Source of the DNA: Coptodactyla brooksi
Taxonomy: Eukaryota > Arthropoda > Insecta > Coleoptera > Scarabaeidae
Direction: 5' to 3'
Assembly (NCBI GenBank): GCA_033557675.1
Contig: JAWQRM010000440.1
Location: forward strand, 1 to 22,622
DNA: 22,622 bases
The translations under genes were made by a program, and so were the position numbers. Positions 10,060 through 18,796 of the stretch are shown here, piece by piece; position 1 is the stretch's first letter; every line of letters starts with the position of its first letter. The notes below the pieces were generated by a model. It was not told where the DNA came from. It searched no databases and saw only the letters and a list, made by a program, of their open reading frames with translations.

Positions 10060-11186
10060 TAAACCCGTTACATATAGCTAACTCTTCAATATATTCAAGT
10101 TCTTTATTATGCGAACCTTGTCAACAAAAACAAAAAAGTGCGAAAAAAGGGATTCTTCTAAAGTCGATTATTTTATCGCATTTCAATAGTAGATGCCAGG
10201 ATCAGAAATTAAAATGGTTAATGGCAAACCTAGGCACAACCAGTGAAGGAAATGTCGAACGAGCAAACGCAGACATTGAAAACATGTTCACTACTTGGAT
10301 GGCTGATAACCAAACTGACAAGTGCAGTGACTGCATACGATTTGTACAATTTATTGAGAATCGTTCCTGTCATTCTGCAATTAAAAGAAGTCCATACGAA
10401 GTCAAGTTCTTAATACAAAGTGTATTACATTCGATAAATACCTAAGAAAACCTTGAAAAATTGGAAGATTTACAAGAGACTGTGATTGTGGGATCACAGT
10501 CAAATCTTACTCAAGAGGACATAGCGTTATCCACTGCTTCTACAGAATCACCTGTAGAAATACAAAAATGTATCGATAGTAACCTTAAACTACCTTTTAC
10601 ATTGTTGATTCGGGATACAGTTTTGAAGAATCTTCAGTTACCCTGCACCTCCAAGGAATCACCTCTGCCTGTAAAAGAAGTGTATTGTGTGACAACTGTA
10701 AGAAGAATATGGATCAGGAAATACAGCGTGTTAAAGCCAAGAAAGGTTTAGAAAAGCATGCAAAGAAAATGTTAGCAGCTTCTAATGCAAAGTACCCAAA
10801 TGTAGATAAAGGTGTCACTGTGAGAATTAATGTACCCGAAGTAGACAAAACTGATGCTCGCTCCAGTTTAGCAGTGGTTCTTAGTAAAACAGAGGATGGC
10901 TTTTATGAACTTGGTACTAAAATGGGTATTTTAAAACAATTGTATGTAAGATCTGAATTCAGTGTTTGCAAAGAGAATTTTTTTAACGAAAGATGTCCCC
11001 GCTGTAGAAATACCTTTACGTCAAACAGCAATAAAACAATCCCTTTGTACTCGGCAGGGTTTCAGAAAATATGACTGTAAATCTAAATACACAAACAGAT
11101 GTACTTGTCGCAAAAACCAATTGATATATAATTCAAAGTATCGCCAATCTTTAAATTGCACATGTTTTGCACATTCATTTTCTTAA
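10060..11186 (+). pseudogene. KRBA2-like integrase protein relic (integrase-type transposon)
   Basis: The pieces match the proteins annotated in many insects as KRAB-A domain-containing protein 2-like, which carry a retroviral-type integrase. In order: a zinc-finger tail LLCEPCQQKQKSAKKG (about 10110-10155); FNSRCQ (about 10182-10200), which normally precedes the catalytic core; then an immediate jump to the late core, with GNVERANADIENMFTTWM (about 10250-10300, containing the catalytic Glu) and RSCHSAIKRSPYEVKF. The two catalytic Asp residues are gone through an internal deletion. After an in-frame TAA (10443) the frame runs on to 10751. A shifted frame (10685-11074) holds GVTVRINVPEVDKTDARSSL and GFYELGTKMGILKQLYVRSE, and a third frame (to 11186) holds a Cys-rich tail with GFRKYDCKSKYTNRCTCRK. 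At least three disruptions make it nonfunctional. Its upstream part abuts the Penelope relic. Confidence 0.75.
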
Positions 11187-11639
11187 TTGTGATAATATTT
11201 TAAACCGTTTGATTCTTTGTAACATAGTTTGTTAGTTGATTGATGATTAATTCCAGAAACTAATTTGCTGATTGTTTGTATTACATGATTATGTATTACA
11301 GATTACCTAGGTAATTTGAGAAATGAAACAATTTTCGTTTCTTTTTACCTTTAGCGGTAACAGATACACTGACATATCCATATACAAGACATATGTAGGA
11401 GGATACATCTACTGGCATCAATACATTTTTCGGAGAACGGACAAGGTCCTCAAATTATTTCTATTTGCGTCCTAATCCTTAACATCAGGTTTCCAGACAA
11501 ATGATTTTTTTTATTTGGAGGGGGAATTCGTAGACTTCGAACAAATGATGTTATATTGAAAAGGAACCGATTTCTTTTTGTAATTACACTAATCGATAAA
11601 GCAAGGTGTAACATTTTACCTTTTTATGTTTGAGACAAC
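11187..11639. other. AT-rich intergenic, nothing recognised
   Basis: No coding region, RNA gene or clear repeat. It probably contains the 3' noncoding end of the KRBA2-like element, but no terminal repeat is visible. Confidence 0.4.
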
Positions 11640-11944
11640 CGATAAATGGAAAGTCTATGTACGTTGATCAGTATTTTCACACAAAATAAAACAGCTGTTC
11701 CAATAGGTCTTCAAAAACATTTAAAATCCGTGTTAGTGCTGCAAAAACTTCACGCATTCATGTGTAGTTCGTATTTTACTTACTTACTTTCGTTGTACCA
11801 TAAACTTTGTTCTCAAGTGTACTCAAAACACTTCATACAAAGATCTTCATACATCTTTAGCCATTATAGGATTATGAAGAGCGCCGGCGGCAATGAAACC
11901 ACCATACCTATCACACATTTCCTCATTTTAATAGTTATTTTAAA
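11640..11944 (+). repeat. Unclassified repeat R, partial copy A
   Basis: A diverged partial copy of the repeat seen in full at 11945-13190. Shared landmarks include TATTTTCACACAAAATAAA (about 11669), ATAGGTCTTCAAAAACATTT, a stretch ending GTACCATAAACTTTGT and a shared TCATACATCTTTAGCCATTA-like segment. No coding potential is evident; the 110-codon frame here shares no known domain. The middle of the unit is missing. Confidence 0.6.
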
Positions 11945-13190
11945 CATAAACAAAAACAACCATTTACTGTGCATATAAAAGGTGGAAGCGCGTTTATTAG
12001 TAGTTTCACACAAAATAAAATAGCTAATTTAATAAGTCTTCAAAGACGTGTCCATTTCATGCTAACCACATTTCAATGCGCTTTAAAATATTTCGACCTA
12101 TTACTTTTACAATCTTGCCATCTAATGCTGCAAAAGCTTCACCCATTCAGTTTACCTTTCATTGTGCCATAAACTTTGTCTTTAAGTATGTTCCAAACAT
12201 AATTATGCAGGAGCTTATTGGATACTTTGTCGTATAGCTTCTGAATGATGAATTTTCTTACCGCCGATTCTCACGACATATTTCGTGATATATTTTTTAT
12301 TACAACTATCCTACTTTCAGTTGAATATTGCGCTGCTGTATCTTTCACCTACTTTGTTTATGCTACTACTTTGTCTTGTTTATGTTAATTTCCATAACTA
12401 TTCCTTCTAATGCCTTTATAAGAATTTGTACATTTTCATACAAGGATCGTTCATCTTTGGCCATTACAACATTCTTAAGAAAGTCGATGGTAATAAAATC
12501 CCCTCACAAACAACATACTTTTCTCCATTTTACCACGAAATTTAAGCAGAAACAAAAAAATAATAATTCACGCCAACAATGACAGCTAGCAATAAATTAA
12601 CACTAACAGGAATGGAAATATAGTAAAAATAATAAACTGAAAATGGAAACAAAATAACAATAACAATTACCAAAACAATAGCAAGCAGAAGAACGGAAAA
12701 GTAATCTCGATTAAAATTAACATCAATTAAAATGATATTGAAAAAACTAATTATAACATTTATCCGTCATACATTATAAAATGTGTATTTTCAGGCTTTC
12801 GCCCGTAAAGGTGAACAGGTTAAATGATAATCTTCTGAAGTTGAAATTTATGTTTAAATTGCACTTTTCTGTATAACTGTATGTATCTCATCTGTCTATA
12901 ATGTTTATCACCCATAGATTTTATGGGTTTATAAATATTAATAACATCATTACCCCACTAATTACCTTCAAATATGGCAAGATGTTTCCCCACGGATTTC
13001 CAAGACTTCATAGACTTAGATTGCAATTTATTACTTTGTCATTTATGACATCAGTATTCCGCGTCCTAAATTGTGCGATTTGTAAAGTTTCTATTGTCTT
13101 TTTGCGAATTTAACTGTAAAATCAAAAATAAAAGTGACAACCAACTTCTATAATATATATATGACATTGCATTAAGAATTGCAATAAAAG
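11945..13190 (+). repeat. Unclassified repeat R, longest copy B (about 1.25 kb)
   Basis: This unit runs from AAACAAAAACAACCATTTAC to TTAAGAATTGCAATAAAAGC, where copy C begins with nearly the same starting sequence, so B and C are in tandem. Between 12768 and about 13076 it carries about 310 bases absent from copy D: in D the flanking sequences join directly (AACATTT to CGATTTGTAAA). This segment is either an insertion in B or a deletion in D. It contains an 8-bp hairpin, ACCCATAGATTTTATGGGT (12909-12927). No protein motif or terminal repeat was found. Confidence 0.7.
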
Positions 13191-13832
13191 CGGAAACAAA
13201 AACAACAATTTACTGCACATGAAAAAGGTGTAAGCACGTTTATTAGTATTTTCACACAAAATAAAGTAGCTAATTTAATAGGCCTTCAAAGACATTTACA
13301 TTTCATGCTAACCACATTTCAATGCGCTCTAAAATATTTCGGCCTATTCCTTTTACAATCTTATGGCCATCTAGTGATTGAAAAGCTTCACGCCTTCAGT
13401 TTATCTATCATTGTGCCATAAATTTTGTCTTTAAGTATGCGCTAAACGTAATTATATAGGAGCAATCACCTTGTTTTATAGCTTCTGAATGATGAATTTT
13501 CTTACAGCCGATTCTCACGATATATTTCGTGGTACATTTTCTATTGTAACTATCCTCCTTCCAGTTGAACATTGCACTGCTGTTACAATCAGTTTACTTA
13601 CTTTCATGATCTGCGTCTTGTTTACGTTAATCTAAACAACTATTCTTTCTAATGCTTTTATAAAGATTTGTACATTTTCATATACCACAAGAAATATACA
13701 CTATAAGAAAGTCAGTGGCAATAAAATCCCCCCACAAAGCAATTACAGTTCACTACAACAATGACAGCTAGCAAGGAATTAACACTAACAGGAATGGGAA
13801 TATAGCAAAAATAATAAACTAAAAACGGGAAC
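13188..13832 (+). repeat. Unclassified repeat R, copy C (interrupted by pogo element)
   Basis: It follows copy B directly and matches its first 700 bases with moderate divergence: TTCACACAAAATAAAGTAGC, CATGCTAACCACATTTCAAT, TTCTGAATGATGAATTTTCT, and CAATGACAGCTAGCAAGGAA. The match stops at about 13832, within ten bases of the left terminal repeat of the pogo/jerky element, so that element probably inserted here. A roughly 70-base segment present in B and D (with ACTTTTCTCCATTTT) is missing. Confidence 0.7.
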
Positions 13833-15220
13833 AAAAGAGAGTGGGGCAAGTTGAGACAAATTTCACTTTTAATTTTTATAAGTATTTCCTTTTGTTTTTT
13901 AAAATGGTTGACAGCGCACTAAGTGTCATGTTTTGAGCATTCAAAAAAGATTTTTTATGTTTTCAAATATTTATTGTTTACTTAAAATTTGATATTTTTA
14001 AGGAGGCTTTCAAATATTTCATTTATCCCCGTGAGGGGGCAAGTTGATCCCAATGTAAAATTCATTGATACAATGATACAACAAATCACGCTATTCCCTT
14101 TCGGGATAAGCAAACTCAAAATGAAACGTTTAGTAATTTTTTTAGATAGGAAAGGTAAATATAAAAATTTGTTGAAAATTTGTTATTGAAAACTATTCTG
14201 AATAAGTGATTAAATAATCAGAGGTACAGTGGATACAAGTGTACATTTTAGTGTGTTTGCCACATTGAATTTGAGCCCATTTCTGTCACGAGATGCATCG
14301 TGTCCAGTCTTGTCCTGGCTTTGATTGAGAATAAGGCTTTAGGCAGACCAGACCCAAGGAATCATTGTCTTCTTCTGATTAAGATTTATTCTGTTTCTTT
14401 GAAATGCATTTCTTCTTCTATTCCTTCTTCATCTTTGTTTCAACCCATGTTGATTTAAATATTTTTTTTAGCCTTTTCTACCTTGACAGTTCTGTTTTCT
14501 TTTTTTGCAGCTTCTTTCTACAATCTTTCTTTCACTGGTGTGCTTGTGAGGATAGCAGATTTCGGAGGGACGTATTTCTTGGGGAGTAACTGTAGCTAAG
14601 CATAGAGAAACATCACTACTTGTTGATGGAGGGAATTTTGGATCAGTTAGAAATGCTTGCGGAAAATTACCAATGGCTTCAGACCATCCAGTTGCGACGA
14701 CATTTATTTTCTGGATTCATCTCCCTGTCGGTTACTGAGCTTGATAAAAGACAGAATCTGTAAATATGTAATTTCTGCTGAAGGAAATTATTCCGATTGC
14801 TTGGAAACCAGAAACAATATTTGTTTGGTTTATTGCCTTTGGAAGTGCCAATTTAACTACACCCGGAGTGTAATAAATTGTTACTGTTTTTCCTGGATTG
14901 TTAATCATCCAGTCGACATGAGCAGAAAAATAAAACTTCTTAAAAGATCCATACACTGACCTGTCGGGAGGTTGCAGACGATAAGAAGTGTGTAGAAAGA
15001 CAGCATTACAATACCGTTGCCTTTGCTGAAGTTTAGACCTTGAATAGAGAGATGAGATTGGTGGTTGTCCAAAACTAACAGGCCTGAATGATTCTTTGAA
15101 GATCTTACATGTCCGTGGAAATGTTTGATGGACTTCAAAAACGATTCAGCCGTTATCCACCCTGATAGATATTACTGGAGTTAATAAACACCTTAACCAC
15201 ACCAAGATTGTTTAAAATCT

Positions 15221-15271
15221 CACTCTCGACATATGTTTCGGTTTATCTAATAAACCTTCGTCAGGAGAATG
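15221..15271 (-). ncRNA. Hammerhead ribozyme, type I, complete core
   Basis: Read on the minus strand from 15271: stem I strand CATTCTC; core CTGACGA (15264-15258), which fits the CUGANGA consensus; one extra A (15257); stem II GGTTTAT, loop TAG, ATAAACC (15256-15240, perfect 7 bp); GAAA (15239-15236); a minimal stem III in which AC pairs with GT across ATAT; the GUC cleavage triplet (C at 15228); then GAGAGTG (15227-15221), which pairs over 7 bp with the first strand (six Watson-Crick, one G-T). Cleavage would fall between 15228 and 15227. ACATATGT around stem III is a perfect palindrome, so dimeric folding through a longer stem III is possible. All positions required by the consensus are present; the extra base between A9 and stem II is the one departure. 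Compensated stems across 51 bases make chance unlikely. Activity is inferred. Confidence 0.8.
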
Positions 15272-15280
15272 TGATAGATA

Positions 15281-15349
15281 TTAATAAAATATCTGTATTA
15301 ATAAAATATCTGTATTAATCAAATATCTATATAAATAAAATAACTGATA
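15281..15349. repeat. 17-bp AT-rich tandem repeat
   Basis: TTAATAAAATATCTGTA occurs exactly at 15281-15297 and 15298-15314, with two changes at 15315-15331 and a degenerate fourth copy to about 15349. It lies inside the ribozyme-carrying insertion, next to the 5' side of the ribozyme on the minus strand. Confidence 0.9.
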
Positions 15350-16032
15350 GATATTAATAAAATGATTTCTTAAAAATACCCTTGGAAACACGAATATTGG
15401 AGCTTTTGAACAGTTTGCATACCGGTTTCGTCAATGTTCCAAATATCTTTACTTTTGAATTTATACTGATCCAAGACCTCTTTCAAATCATCAATGAACA
15501 CGTTGCCTTTATTAAAATTAATCGCTCGACCAAAATTTGTTGCTTCAAGCTCTCTGATCGAAAGTCTTTTCATAAATAAGCTGAACCAATCCTTTGAAGC
15601 AATTTTATGTTTTATCCACGTTTCAGATACTTTAACGATGTGTCTATTAACCATCGCCAGCTCGTAGCCTAATATTTTCTGGGTAAGTCCATAATGAATT
15701 TTAGACGAATAGATTACGTACTCTTCAATTTCTAGCTCTAGTTCGTCTGAGAAAATTTGTCTTGGCTTAGCATACCATATTTTTTTTTAAGGAATCTGAA
15801 CAAAGTCAGTGTATCAATGTCATAGGCAATAGCAGCTTCCCGTGAAGCCATCGTTCATACTTTCACATGCTTTTTCAAATGACTCAATTGAAATTTTTCC
15901 TCTATCTGTTTTCTTTTTATAATTTCGCACCATATTTTTGGAATAATAAGACAAAAGTCTAAAATTTGATATATTTGATGTACACTGTATTCATATATTC
16001 CCAATTGAGTATATCAACTTGCCCACATTGAA

Positions 16033-16324
16033 AGTATGTGGTTCAAGTTGAATTTACCTCTGAATTAAAATGGCTACTTAACTTAATCTATCATAAATAA
16101 CTTACCTTTGAATATGCAATTATGTGAAATATAAACTAACTGACTGAAAGATAGTACGTCTACTCAAAAGCGAAACTCAAAAACAGTTTACACTTGTAAA
16201 AACAATTTTTTATTAATAATAACGTGACTCCGTTGAGAGACAAATTACGTCAGACATTGTCTCATAGTAGACAACAACGTGGACTCGCCCGCCTTCTGTT
16301 TGCGACTGCTCGTTGGATCACGGT
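16033..16324. other. Spacer between pogo element and repeat R copy D
   Basis: Nothing coding is recognised. The right part (16220-16330) has more CpG and contains the related words GTTGGATCAC and TTTGGATCAC flanking TTGGACCAC. It is not homologous to the part of repeat R expected after copy C, so sequence was lost or rearranged here. Confidence 0.3.
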
Positions 16325-16975
16325 TGCTTTGGACCACTTTGGATCACTGCTGTATATTTTTATCTACTTTCATGATCTGCGACTTGTTTATGTCTCCATA
16401 ACTATTCCTTTTAAAGCATTTATAAGGATTTGTATATTCTCATACAAGGATCGTTAATCTTTGAACATTACAGCATTCATGAGAAAGTCGGAGGCAATAA
16501 AAACCCTGCACAAACTACATACTTTTCTCCATTTTAACACGAAATTTAAGCAGAAACAAAAAAATAATAATTCACGCCAACAATGACAGCTAGCAAGAAA
16601 TTAGCACTAACAGGAATGGAAATATAGTAAAAATAATAAACTGAAAATGGAAACAAAATAACAATAACAATTACCAAAACAATAGCAAGCAGAAGAACGG
16701 AAAAGTAATCTCAGCCATTACAACTGAGCAGTAGCAGTGCGCCGAAATGGGCAATTAACGATTCACAAAGCATTACTGATTGTGAGCTAAGTTGAGAAGA
16801 ACCGAAATCAATACGTATAACATCAATTAAAATGATATTGATAAAATTAATTATAACATTTCGATTTGTAAAATTTCTATTGTCTCACTGGCGAATTTAA
16901 CTGTAAAATCAAAAATAGACGTGACAACCAGGTTCTATAATCCCCAGGACATGGTATTAAGAATGGCAATAAAAT
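16325..16975 (+). repeat. Unclassified repeat R, copy D
   Basis: A 5'-truncated copy of repeat R. Its closest match is B: from AAATTTAAGCAGAAACAAAA (about 16542) through GCAAGCAGAAGAACGGAAAA (about 16685-16704) the two are almost identical. D then has about 100 bases not in B (16714-16818), resumes at ACATCAATTAAAATGATATT, and ends with TAAGAATGGCAATAAAATGC. It lacks the roughly 310-base segment of B at 12768-13076. The high B-D identity compared with C suggests that B and D share a more recent origin. Confidence 0.7.
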
Positions 16976-17520
16976 GCCGATTCGATACGTACCTGCGCGC
17001 TGCCAGTGCAAGTGGAATAGTCGAACAAACGTCTGATGTATCGTTCAGATATTGTTAGCTGATTGCAAGGTAATTGGTCAACTGGCATAAATATAAAATA
17101 AGCCCTCTCCACAGCACGTATGCGCCGGAGCATTAATTGTGAAGTCCCAGCGCATCGGTATGCACCTCGACAGCAGGAATATAGATTATTCGTTATTCCT
17201 CGCGACAGGATGCATCGAAAATGTATATTGTTGTGGGCGATGCGTGATATCGTATGCAGGCTGAACGCTCCGACCGGACGCTACAGATCCAGTGTGTCCG
17301 GATCGGGACCTGAGCAGGGGCTTAATCTGTGGAACGGACAATGAGCGGGCGACCTGACTCATTGCCGAGTGCGGCGAGCGAACGCCAGGGGGAGTGGATG
17401 TCCGGAATTACAATTAAGCTCGGACCAACGCCGACCAGACCGGAGCGTTTAATGATCTTCGTAACAAAAGTGGACGTAGACGACCGTACGTTCAACTCCC
17501 ACTAATGCAAGCCTTTTTTT
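16976..17520. other. CpG-rich, single-copy-looking segment, function unknown
   Basis: This is the most GC- and CpG-rich stretch of the window (notably 17110-17500), between repeat R and a mariner relic. A TATA-like TAAATATAAAATAA lies at 17091-17104 just before the CpG-rich part, so a promoter-like island is conceivable. A 74-codon frame (17120-17344, +) has no motif I recognise. It could also be an unrecognised host exon or a remnant of an element with unusual composition. Confidence 0.3.
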
Positions 17521-17927
17521 TGTTTACTTGACAGTCTTAAGAACTTTACGTTTGTAGTAGCGACTACAAATGGTGAAGTTAGAGCTTCGAAATTTGGATG
17601 TGTTATATTACAGTCCGATAAATGAAGAAAAGAATGAGAAGATCGTGAACAAATTAAAATCGTAGTACCACACGGATTGAATGGTAATAGTAATCGATAA
17701 AATTATGAGGGATACGTTACAACCTGCTAAAGGATAATTGTCCTCCGTTACATTGTCAGTCTTTGAGAACAGAAAAAAGTTTAATAACCTCTCGGGATGT
17801 CCGTTACTGATGAAGATATTAAATCGATTTAGGTTTGTCTACAAAAATTCAACGCTATAAATTCTGTTGATTCGGACTTTCATGGCAGTCACAGTATTTA
17901 TTCTGTGTAATATATGTCTTTGAATGA

Positions 17928-18796
17928 ATGAGATTGGAGTACCAATCAAAAGATATGGCATTGAGTATCAATAACAAGGTGTCAGGTGTACAAATAAGTT
18001 TCCGCCGTTGGACAAAAGGCCAAAAGTGTACGAAGGCGCAAGATTCATGCCAAATGCAAGAAGAACTTGCACGTACATTAGAGATGACTCAACAAGCAAT
18101 TTCACATCGGTCAAAATCATTGGGAATAATTCACAGACAAGGAAATTCGGTTTCATATGAACTGACGCCGAGAAACTTTGAACGCCGATTTTCCACATGT
18201 GCAATGCTGCTTGCCAGGCATAAACGAAAGGATTTTCTGCACCGTATGGTCTTTGGCGATGAAAAATGGATTCACTACGATAATATAAAAAGGAAGCAAT
18301 CAAAGGAACCACCTGGCTATGCTTCAGGATCTACAGCTAAGCCAAATATTCATGGAATAAACCTTGTTGTATATTTGGTGGGGATCAGCGTGGTATCCAT
18401 TACTGGGGCCGTCTACCGAACACAATTGATGAGATTGAGCCGAGCACTAAAGGAAAAGCGCGCCCACCACTACTCCAGACACGACAAAATTAGTTTCCTT
18501 CATGATAATGCTCGTCCACATGTTGCGGCGCCGGTCAAAACCTATTTGGAAACATTTAATTGGGAAGTTTTACCCCACCCTCCGTATTCACCAAACATTG
18601 CTCCTTCTGATTTCCACTTGTTTCGATCTATGACGAATGGCCTGTCTGAGCAGTACTTCATATGAAGATACCAAAAATTGAGTCGATTCATGTATAGCTT
18701 CAAAACATACATGAAACATTCTTCCGACGCGGAATCCGTATGCTGTCAGAAAGATGGGAAAAAGTAGTGGCAAGCGATGGGCGATACTTTGAATAA
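17928..18796 (+). pseudogene. mariner transposase relic, DD34D
   Basis: A mariner-family transposase that joins at TA sites. The 245-codon open frame (17928-18665) covers part of the helix-turn-helix (QEELARTLEMTQQAISHRSK, about 18058-18117) and the catalytic domain: LLARHKRKDFLHRMVFGDEKW (first Asp), KPNIHG, YRTQLMRLSRALKEKRAHHY, FLHDNARPHVAAPVKTYLE (second Asp), and WEVLPHPPYSPNIAPSDFHL (third Asp), with 34 residues between the second and third Asp. A TGA at 18663 is followed, after shifts, by YEDTKN and then FFRRGIRMLSERWEKVVASD and RYFE to a natural stop at 18796. The N-terminal 80-100 residues and the WWDQ segment are missing or scrambled (an out-of-frame GGDQRGIHY survives near 18380). 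All three Asp remain, but the protein is incomplete. Confidence 0.9.

Larger units (their letters stand above)
15162..15356 (-). mobile_element. Small ribozyme-carrying insertion, 13-bp flanking repeats
   Basis: CTGATAGATATTA occurs perfectly at 15162-15174 and at 15344-15356, enclosing about 170 bases that interrupt the pogo/jerky transposase between the first and second catalytic motifs. The insert holds a hammerhead ribozyme (15221-15271, minus) and a 17-bp AT-rich tandem repeat (15281-15331). It has no room for a protein. The flanking repeats look like a target-site duplication. However, TGATAGATATTAATAAAAT also occurs inside (15272-15290) as well as at the right edge (15345-15363), so an alternative is internal duplication. 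Candidate identities are a retrozyme-like nonautonomous element or a truncated terminal repeat of a Penelope-like element. Confidence 0.5.
14205..15933 (-). pseudogene. pogo/jerky-type transposase relic (CENP-B HTH, DDE_1, zinc-finger tail)
   Basis: The gene starts at an ATG at 15933 (MVRNYKKKTDRGKISIESF), typical of this family, and the helix-turn-helix follows (EAAIAYDIDTLTLFRFLKKK in a second frame, about 15780-15850). IFSDELELEIEEYVIYSSK (about 15700-15755) and ILGYELAMVNRHIVKVSETW (about 15612-15671) lead into WFSLFMKRLSIRELEATNFG, and DIWNIDETGMQTVQK holds the first catalytic Asp (about 15415-15455). An insertion at 15175-15356 interrupts the DDE domain. It resumes with SGWITAESFLKSIKHFHGHV, LLVLDNHQSHLSIQGLNF (second Asp) and, after a shift, PPDRSVYGSFKKFYF (third Asp, about 14940-14975). 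The tail TPQEIRP (about 14585) is followed near 14370-14210 by a Cys/His-type zinc-finger remnant with PYSQSKPGQDWTRC and KMYTCIHCTSD. Frameshifts, a TGA in the finger and the insertion make it dead. Confidence 0.8.
13838..16030 (-). mobile_element. pogo/jerky-type DNA transposon with terminal inverted repeats
   Basis: A transposon of about 2.2 kb. Its left end holds GTGGGGCAAGTTGA (13841-13854) and its right end TCAACTTGCCCAC (16014-16026); these are inverted copies differing by one missing base. The motif GGGGCAAGTTGA is familiar from insect pogo-like element ends. A further direct copy, GGGGGCAAGTTGATCC, lies internally at 14034-14050, and a diverged TTCAAGTTGAA at 16042-16052. The transposase relic lies between on the minus strand. 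The exact target duplication is not clear. The element interrupts repeat R. Confidence 0.65.

Noticed and set aside
15281..15349. 17-bp tandem repeat considered as a CRISPR-like array
   Set aside because: Units are directly adjacent with no spacers, and the context is eukaryotic.
17120..17344. 74-codon open frame in the CpG-rich island
   Set aside because: Long frames are more likely by chance in GC-richer sequence, and the translation matches nothing I know.
17460..17520. Possible tRNA-like 3' half (GTTCAACTCCC followed by a T-run)
   Set aside because: No matching acceptor, D or anticodon arms can be folded upstream.
17808..17830. Another CTGATGA box as a hammerhead candidate
   Set aside because: There is no following stem II and no GAAA in the required position; the same holds for CTGATGA near 2031 and on the minus strand near 5850.
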